The notes beneath the pieces are model-generated. The model did no database searches. It was not told where the DNA came from and saw only the letters and a program-made list of their open reading frames with translations. The translations under genes were made by a program, and so were the position numbers. A stretch of DNA of 38,889 nucleotides. Source: Chloroflexota bacterium. GTDB taxonomy: Bacteria; Chloroflexota; Anaerolineae; Aggregatilineales; Ch27. Each line of letters begins with the position of its first letter. Position 1 is the stretch's first letter. The stretch is from NCBI GenBank assembly GCA_019873685.1, contig JAIOAT010000033.1, positions 1 to 38,889 of the forward strand. Reading direction: 5' to 3'. Shown here in pieces: positions 34,438-38,889 of this stretch.

Positions 34438-35036
34438 GGTTCGCTCCCCACCAGGCGAGTCAGCGCCGCCCGGAGGCGTTCTTCCGGCTGGTAGCCAAAC
34501 AACTCCTGCACGACCTCGCCTTCCGCATCCAGCAGGATAATGTGCGGAATCCCCGTGACGCCATACCGCACGGCCAGATCACGCGTCGAAATGAGATCCA
34601 CGTTCAGAATGTGAAAATCCACCTGCCCGCGGTAGTCTTCCTCAAGCCGTCGCACGGACGGGCGCATCGCGTTGCAGGCGCTTCACCACCTTGCCTGAAA
34701 CTCGATAAAATGCGGCAGACCGCGCAGCGTGATGGCGTACGGGGTTGCCAGCTGATCCTGCGTCGGCAGCAGGCCAGCGAGCGCGGTCAGCGTCGCCAGC
34801 GGGCCGATCGGCGTCGGCGCGGCGGTAGGAAAACTGATCCGGCTGGGAGCCGGTGTGGCGGTAGCCACAGCCTGCGGAGCAGGCGTAGGCAGCGCCGCTA
34901 CCGCGCCGCCCAGCGGCTCCCGCTCCTGCGGCAAAACGGCCACCAGCGTCTGCACCACCCGACCCGCCGGCGCGCAGGCCGACAGACCCAGCAGCACGAT
35001 ACCCGCCAGCAGCAACAGCAACCACTTCACAATCAC
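34434..35036 (-). CDS. thioredoxin-like lipoprotein with in-frame TGA at the redox Cys: candidate selenoprotein
   Basis: If the TGA at 34685-34683 is read as selenocysteine, the frame encodes about 200 residues. A lipoprotein signal (VKWLLLLLAGIVLLGLSAC) is followed by a Pro/Thr/Ala linker. A thioredoxin fold comes next: HFIEFQARW-TGA-SACNAM, then RPSVRRLEEDYRGQVDFHILNVD and GVTGIPHIILLD with the cis-Pro. The canonical motif is W-C-x-x-C; the TGA replaces the first Cys (residue 118) and C121 is the second. Upstream and downstream parts are in the same frame. GTG 35036 is chosen for GGGAGG. Alternatives are a nonsense mutation or a sequencing error. Operon neighbours are mobB upstream and the L,D-transpeptidase-like gene downstream. 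Confidence 0.75.
34646..34663 (-). promoter_or_regulatory. SECIS-like hairpin after the in-frame TGA
   Basis: On the minus strand CCGTC (34661-34657) pairs with GACGG (34651-34647) around the 5-nt loop CGTGC. A further G-C pair (34663/34646) lies below a bulged C. The loop begins 26 nt after the TGA and has a G in its first two positions followed by T. Known bacterial SECIS hairpins have a short GC-rich upper stem, a bulge, a GU in the loop and this distance. The sequence also codes protein, so chance pairing in GC-rich DNA is possible. Confidence 0.5.
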
Positions 35037-35071
35037 CTGCACCTCCCGGCCAGTGAGATGCCCGGCCACAG

Positions 35072-35575
35072 TCAGCGTTGAATCTGGGTCACCAGACGGC
35101 TGATCAGGAAGTCCGCCAAGCCGCTGGCGTCGTCCAGCGCAAAGCAGGGTGCGCCATCCAGCGGCAGATCGCTGACGTAGGCCAGCACCTCCTGCGGCGC
35201 GTTGAGCGGCTGCGGACTGCGCGACGCCCGCACCACCTCAATCCTGGGAAAGGCTGAATCGCTATTGAAGCCCTCAGTCAGAATAATGTCCACATCCTGC
35301 ACCTGCTCGGCCAGTTCAGCCAGGGAAGGCTCCCGCACCAGGCGGCGGACAATCGCCATCTTGACCGGCGACACAATCATCACCGCTTCGGCCCCGGCCT
35401 CGTAATGCCGCCAGGTATCCTTGCCGGGCTGGTCAATGGTGAATTCCGGGTGAGCATGATGCTTGATAGTCGCCACCCGCAATCCACGCGCCTGCAACGC
35501 TGGAATCAGCTTTTCCAGCAGCGTCGTCCGGCCTGAGCCAGACCGGCCCACGATTCTGACCAGCGGTATCGTCAT
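35072..35575 (-). CDS. mobB: MobB, molybdopterin-guanine dinucleotide biosynthesis adaptor
   Basis: A 167-residue P-loop protein of the MobB family, which assists MobA in attaching GMP to molybdopterin. IKHHAHPEFTIDQPGKDTWRHYEAGAEAVMI and VDIILTEGF are typical. The P-loop is GRSGSGRTT (10-18): the invariant Walker A Lys is Arg (R16, codon CGG), so nucleotide binding or hydrolysis may be altered. It is followed by the thioredoxin-like gene and preceded, 30 bases away, by a molybdopterin oxidoreductase gene, which supports a role in supplying that enzyme with cofactor. Confidence 0.9.
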   Translation of the reverse strand: MTIPLVRIVGRSGSGRTTLLEKLIPALQARGLRVATIKHHAHPEFTIDQPGKDTWRHYEAGAEAVMIVSPVKMAIVRRLVREPSLAELAEQVQDVDIILTEGFNSDSAFPRIEVVRASRSPQPLNAPQEVLAYVSDLPLDGAPCFALDDASGLADFLISRLVTQIQR

Positions 35576-35605
35576 GCGCTGTTGCCTCTGCTCCTCGCCA
35601 CGCTG

Positions 35606-36580
35606 TCAGCTCACCACCCGCACCACAATCCAGTGCATGGGATCGACATCGCCGGAACCGGCTGCCATATGCTCAGCACTGTCGCTTAACCCGGCTAGCC
35701 GATCTTGCGTCCGCCCTGTCCGGTCGGTGGCCCGCACCGTTAGCTGGTACTCGCCCGGCGCTTCAGGAACCCATTGGGTGTACCACTGCGTCCAGGCCAG
35801 CGGCGATTCCGGCGGGCGCAGGGTGACCGGCATCCAGTCGCCGCCATCCACGCTGAGCGCTACTGCCGCGATCCCTCGCAGCCCGGCAAACGCCACGCCC
35901 TGCACCGCGACCGGCTGGCCAACGTGGAGCACCGCAAAGGGGCGCGGCGTCATGATCTGCGCGCCTGTCCTGACCGGCGGAACGCCCGCGCCAGAAGCCT
36001 CTCGCGCTTCGATTGCCGTGATCCGGGTCAGCCACTTGACCGACGCCCCACCGTACAGGCCGGGCACCAGCGCCCGCAGCGGGCCGCCGTGCTCCGGCGG
36101 CAACAGCGCGCCATTCATCTCATAAGCCAGCAACGCCTGCGGCAAAACGGAATCGTCCAGCGCCACCGTCGCGGTATAGCCATCCGCCGCTGCAAACCGG
36201 AGGTGAGTCGCTCCCGGCAGCAGATCAGCCTCCAACAGAAGATCGGCCAGGCGGCAGCCGCGCCAGGCCGCGTTGCCAATCAACCCGCCGCCGGGCGGAT
36301 TCAGGGCGCTTACCAGCGTGAACACGTCCCCGGCATCTGGCCGCGCCCTGAGGGCGTCATAGCTCAGCCTGAGCGGATGGCGAACCAGGCCATCCAGCGC
36401 CAGCGCCCACGCCCGGCGATCGACGACCGGCACTCCGCCGGTCACAGACTGCCGGTAAAAGCGACCGATCGGCGTGATCACCGGCGAATCGAAGGTCATC
36501 CCGTCCGAGGCGGACAGGTGCGTCCTGCGCCCACCCGGCAAGCGGCGCAAGAATGCGCGCCGCGAGAGCATCTCCGGCAC
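35606..36580 (-). CDS. sulfite-oxidase-family molybdopterin oxidoreductase lacking the Mo-ligand Cys
   Basis: A 324-residue protein. The N-terminal SRRAFLRR resembles a Tat motif but is followed by a polar stretch instead of a hydrophobic core. The Oxidored_molyb domain has LRLSYDALRARPDAGDVF, NPPGGGLIGNAAWRGCRLADLL, HGGPLRALVPGLYGGASVKWLTRI. A C-terminal Mo-co dimer domain contains VALSVDGGDWMPVTL, WTQWYTQWVPEAPGEYQL and ATDRTGRTQ. The family motif T-L-x-C-x-x-N that supplies the Mo-ligating Cys reads TLVSALN (Ser91, codon AGC). The only Cys in the protein is C109. It may be an inactive or altered enzyme. Start ATG 36580 lies 3 bases after the SufE stop. Confidence 0.85.
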   Translation of the reverse strand: MPEMLSRRAFLRRLPGGRRTHLSASDGMTFDSPVITPIGRFYRQSVTGGVPVVDRRAWALALDGLVRHPLRLSYDALRARPDAGDVFTLVSALNPPGGGLIGNAAWRGCRLADLLLEADLLPGATHLRFAAADGYTATVALDDSVLPQALLAYEMNGALLPPEHGGPLRALVPGLYGGASVKWLTRITAIEAREASGAGVPPVRTGAQIMTPRPFAVLHVGQPVAVQGVAFAGLRGIAAVALSVDGGDWMPVTLRPPESPLAWTQWYTQWVPEAPGEYQLTVRATDRTGRTQDRLAGLSDSAEHMAAGSGDVDPMHWIVVRVVS

Positions 36581-36583
36581 CCG

Positions 36584-37048
36584 TCACTCCCTGTTCTGTG
36601 GCACCTGCCGCGCCACCAGGCGCTGCTGAGCTGCCGCGCGAACCCTGGCCACAATGCCCATCAACCCCTGGCCTTTGCCCATGGCGATGTTGCGGCCAAA
36701 GATGTCCAGCACAATGTCATCCGGGACACAGGCCACCTGTTCCAGCGGCTGGCCGGAGAGCGTCTCGTCGAGGATCGCGGCCATCGCTCTGGCGGAAAGC
36801 CCCTGTGGGTTTTCCACAGCGAAATAGAACTGCAGCGTACCATCTTCCCGGTCTTCCGCCCACACATAGGCGTCCGACTCGCAGTAGTCGACATGGGCTT
36901 CCGGTGGGTACGGCCTGGTCGCGATATGCTCTGGCACTGGCTGCAGGCGGTCGGCCAGTTCGATCAGATACTCCGCCCGCTCCTCGCGATCGGTCATCCA
37001 GCGGAAGTCTTCCAGCAGTTGCCTCAGCCTGTCAGGGTATTCTGCCAT
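36584..37048 (-). CDS. sufE: SufE-family sulfur acceptor
   Basis: A 154-residue protein of the SufE/YgdK family, which takes persulfide sulfur from a cysteine desulfurase for Fe-S cluster assembly. The N-terminal RQLLEDFRWMTDREERAEYLIELADRLQPVPE is characteristic. The active Cys is in HVDYCESDAYVW (C56). C-terminal AMAAILDETLSGQPLEQV and GLMGIVARVRA complete the fold. No SufS desulfurase is encoded here, but a rhodanese gene lies 89 bases upstream and could hand over sulfur. ATG 37048 is chosen; a longer frame reaches 37108 without family match. Confidence 0.9.
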   Translation of the reverse strand: MAEYPDRLRQLLEDFRWMTDREERAEYLIELADRLQPVPEHIATRPYPPEAHVDYCESDAYVWAEDREDGTLQFYFAVENPQGLSARAMAAILDETLSGQPLEQVACVPDDIVLDIFGRNIAMGKGQGLMGIVARVRAAAQQRLVARQVPQNRE

Positions 37049-37137
37049 AGGTGCCCGTATTCTGTGCAAGCGGCCTTGATGCACCGGAGTCGCTCGGCAT
37101 CCGGCCAAGCGCAGCGCCGACTATAATCGACTTCGGC

Positions 37138-38001
37138 CTACTTTTCAATCGGCACGCCCACCAGGTTGCCCCACTCCGTCCAGCTGCCATCATAGTTGCG
37201 CACATCGTTAAAGCCCAGCAGGTACCTGAGGACGAACCAGGTATGGCTGCTGCGCTCCCCGATCCGACAGTAAGCGATGGTTGGCCTGGCGGGGTCCAGT
37301 CCCTGCTCCTCCAGATAGATTGCCCGCAGGGCGTCTGCTGGCTTAAAGGTGCCATCCTCCGCATTGGCCGCCCGGCTCCAGGGGATATTGCGGGCGCCAG
37401 GGATGTGGCCGCCGCGCAGGGCGCCCTCGTTAGGGTAGCCTTCCATATGCAGCCGCTCGCCCGTGAATTCCGCCGGGCTACGTACATCGACCAGCTGGCC
37501 GTGCGCCCGCACATGCTCCAGCACCTGATCGCGGAAGGCGCGGAAAAGGCTATCGTCGCGCTCCGGCGCACGGTAAGTGGTTGGCGGATAGACCGGCTTC
37601 TCCCGCGTCAGGGGCCGCCCCTCGCGTTCCCACTTGAGACGCCCGCCATCCATGATCCGCGCCCTGGTATGGCCGAACAACTGAAAGACCCAGAAAGCAT
37701 AGGTCGCCCACCAGTTGCTTTTGTCACCGTAAAAGACCACCGTCGTCTCCGGTGTGATCCCGATTCGCGACGCCAGCGCCTCAAATCCCTGCCGATTCAG
37801 ATAATCGCGCCGCACGGGATCGTTCAGGTCAGCCGTCCAGTCTACCTCAACCGCCCCGGGGATATGCCCGGAAGGATAGAGCAGCGGGTCTTCATTCGAT
37901 TCGACAATGCGCACCGCCGGGTCCTGCAGGTGGTCGGCCACCCACTCCGTGGAAACCAGCACCTCCGGGTGAGCGTAACCGCGTGCATCGATGGTAGTCA
38001 T
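37138..38001 (-). CDS. thiosulfate sulfurtransferase (two-domain rhodanese)
   Basis: A 287-residue protein with tandem rhodanese domains. The N-terminal inactive domain has [13 protein letters not shown] and [15 protein letters not shown], with Asp in place of the Cys. The C-terminal catalytic domain has [26 protein letters not shown] and the active-site loop [13 protein letters not shown] (C245). It transfers sulfane sulfur from thiosulfate to cyanide, thiols or a protein acceptor. A GAGGAG ribosome site 8 nt before ATG 38001 is strong. It heads the minus-strand run and is followed by sufE. Confidence 0.95.
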   Translation of the reverse strand: MTTIDARGYAHPEVLVSTEWVADHLQDPAVRIVESNEDPLLYPSGHIPGAVEVDWTADLNDPVRRDYLNRQGFEALASRIGITPETTVVFYGDKSNWWATYAFWVFQLFGHTRARIMDGGRLKWEREGRPLTREKPVYPPTTYRAPERDDSLFRAFRDQVLEHVRAHGQLVDVRSPAEFTGERLHMEGYPNEGALRGGHIPGARNIPWSRAANAEDGTFKPADALRAIYLEEQGLDPARPTIAYCRIGERSSHTWFVLRYLLGFNDVRNYDGSWTEWGNLVGVPIEK

Positions 38002-38026
38002 CGGTCATTCTCCTCAGCCACAATAC

Positions 38027-38036
38027 GACGATCGTC
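38027..38036. promoter_or_regulatory. palindrome before the rhodanese operon
   Basis: GACGATCGTC is a perfect 10-bp palindrome lying between the predicted -10 element and the rhodanese start. It could be an operator or be chance. Confidence 0.3.
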
Positions 38037-38050
38037 AATAATTTACATCA

Positions 38051-38079
38051 AATTTATCTTCTTTTCTTCGGAAATTCAA
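38051..38079 (-). promoter_or_regulatory. putative promoter of the rhodanese operon
   Basis: On the minus strand TTGAAT (38079-38074), a 17-nt spacer and TAAATT (38056-38051) lie in an AT-rich block that stands out from the GC-rich surroundings. The leader would be about 43 nt. The promoter overlaps the divergent one for the M28 gene. Confidence 0.45.
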
Positions 38080-38095
38080 CGGCTTCAGGTATAAT
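38067..38095 (+). promoter_or_regulatory. putative promoter of the M28 peptidase gene
   Basis: TATAAT at 38090-38095 is a perfect -10. TTCGGA (38067-38072) at 17 nt is a poor -35. Transcription would start near 38102. Confidence 0.45.
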
Positions 38096-38181
38096 GACCA
38101 GCCGCGTCCCGCCCGCCGCCATCACTGGCACAGGCGGGTTGCGCTGGCACTGGTATGGAGCTTATCGTTACAATCTGGCTC

Positions 38182-38889
38182 ATGAAGACTGCAGACCCGC
38201 TTTCGACCCTGCTACGACGACTACCGCTGCTGTTGACAGCGCCGATCCTGCTGATTCTCAGCAGCCTGGCCTGCAACCTGGGCAGCGCCCCGCCGCCAAC
38301 CGTCCCTCCCAGTCTGCCCACCAGCACGCCTCAGGCCACCATTGGCATCAGCACCCAGGTTCCCATCGATCTGCCGGGGGGCATCCAGGCCGAAGCGCCC
38401 GCTGATCCTGGTCTGGATAGCCTGCTACAGCAGGTAGATGCTGGACGGCTGATGCAGCATGTGCAAACGCTGTACGGCTTTCAGACGCGCTATGTCAACT
38501 CCGCCCAGAATGACCCTACCCGTGGCATTGGCGCCGCCCGCCAGTACATCCATGACACCTTTGTCTCCTACAGCGCCCTAGCGGGAGGACGTCTGACCGT
38601 TTGGGATCACCCGTTCACGGTCACCTGGCAGGAACAGCAAAGCCTGCAGCACAATGTCGTGGCGACACTGCAGGGCATGGAAAGCGGCGCAGGCGTGATC
38701 ATCGTCGGCGCGCACTACGACAGCACAGCGAATGATGTCGACCCGGTGATTTCCGCCCCCGGCGCGGACGACAACGGAACCGGCGTCGCCACCCTGCTGG
38801 AGATCGCCCGCCTGCTGGCCCAGAAACCCCAGCGGGCGACGATCATGTTTGTGGCCTTCTCCGCGGAAGAAATTGGACGCCTCGGCAGC
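38182..38889 (+). CDS. M28-family zinc aminopeptidase lipoprotein (3' end outside window)
   Basis: The first 236 residues of a longer protein. The signal peptide (RRLPLLLTAPILLILSSLAC) carries a lipobox with Cys31. A Pro/Thr-rich linker follows. The M28 domain contains the zinc ligands His and Asp in VGAHYDS (H178) and GADDNGTG (D196), and the catalytic Glu in FSAEEIG (E229/E230). These peptidases remove N-terminal residues from peptides outside the cytoplasm. An in-frame ATG at 38155 is an alternative start; neither has a clear Shine-Dalgarno site. The gene is divergent from the rhodanese operon and runs off the window. Confidence 0.87.
   Translation, partial: MKTADPLSTLLRRLPLLLTAPILLILSSLACNLGSAPPPTVPPSLPTSTPQATIGISTQVPIDLPGGIQAEAPADPGLDSLLQQVDAGRLMQHVQTLYGFQTRYVNSAQNDPTRGIGAARQYIHDTFVSYSALAGGRLTVWDHPFTVTWQEQQSLQHNVVATLQGMESGAGVIIVGAHYDSTANDVDPVISAPGADDNGTGVATLLEIARLLAQKPQRATIMFVAFSAEEIGRLGS

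Noticed and set aside
34434..35069. Frameshift in the thioredoxin-like gene
   Set aside because: The two halves are in the same frame and are separated only by one TGA codon, so no insertion or deletion is needed.
38094..38405. Plus-strand frame of 103 residues starting at the TATAAT element
   Set aside because: It overlaps the start of the M28 lipoprotein in another frame and has no signal or motif.

Overview
The window looks like chromosomal DNA of a GC-rich bacterium of the Chloroflexota (Anaerolineae-like). This is inferred from gene content, since no rRNA or tRNA gene is present to confirm it. The clues are a MoxR/DUF58/DUF4129 operon, TPR and lipoproteins with Pro/Thr-rich linkers, stand-alone DUF1028 and DUF2085 genes, a TIGR03960-type radical SAM protein, and the general codon and GC character. 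Genes are densely packed. No gap exceeds 300 bases; the longest are 6239-6488 and 12683-12897.

Layout. Bases 1-192 hold the tail of a DDE transposase. 292-4108 (+) is a MoxR ATPase / DUF58 / DUF4129 membrane operon that ends at a strong bidirectional hairpin. 4163-12682 (-) carries a membrane-anchored TPR protein, a small membrane protein, phosphoglycerate dehydrogenase, a zinc-ribbon FHA protein, two consecutive bacterial dynamin-like GTPases and a ferredoxin. 12898-14049 (+) is a phosphofructokinase with pyrophosphate-type motifs. 14119-22137 (-) is an envelope block: a membrane glycosyltransferase, a PPC-domain lipoprotein, Ddl, a MurF-like ligase, an alpha/beta hydrolase and a MurA-like protein. 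22291-24782 (+) has a polytopic membrane protein, a hydrolase-like protein and a phosphoribosyltransferase. 24855-26777 (-) is the radical SAM protein. 26955-31515 (+) holds NfeD-like and flotillin genes, a DUF1028 protein, a short PspA-like protein and an orphan OmpR-type response regulator. 31529-38001 (-) is a run of eight same-strand genes: rhodanese, SufE, molybdopterin oxidoreductase, MobB, a thioredoxin-like lipoprotein, a Tat-exported L,D-transpeptidase-like protein, CcdA and DUF2085. The right edge is the start of an M28 peptidase lipoprotein (+).

The most notable observation is the thioredoxin-like gene at 34434-35036 (-). Its reading frame is interrupted by one in-frame TGA. That TGA lies exactly where the first cysteine of the WCxxC redox motif should be, giving W-TGA-S-A-C. 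A GC-rich hairpin with a GU-containing loop follows 21 nt downstream, where a bacterial SECIS element would lie. This is a candidate selenocysteine (UxxC) thioredoxin lipoprotein. It lies close to CcdA, the family that supplies electrons to extracytoplasmic thioredoxins, and to sulfur and molybdenum genes.

The same operon has several proteins that have lost hallmark catalytic residues: an L,D-transpeptidase-like protein without His and Cys, a sulfite-oxidase-family protein with Ser for the Mo-ligating Cys, and MobB with Arg for the Walker A Lys. The MurA-like protein elsewhere also lacks its Lys and Cys catalytic residues. Together the window is rich in membrane-remodelling families (two dynamins, flotillin/NfeD, PspA-like) and cell-envelope functions.
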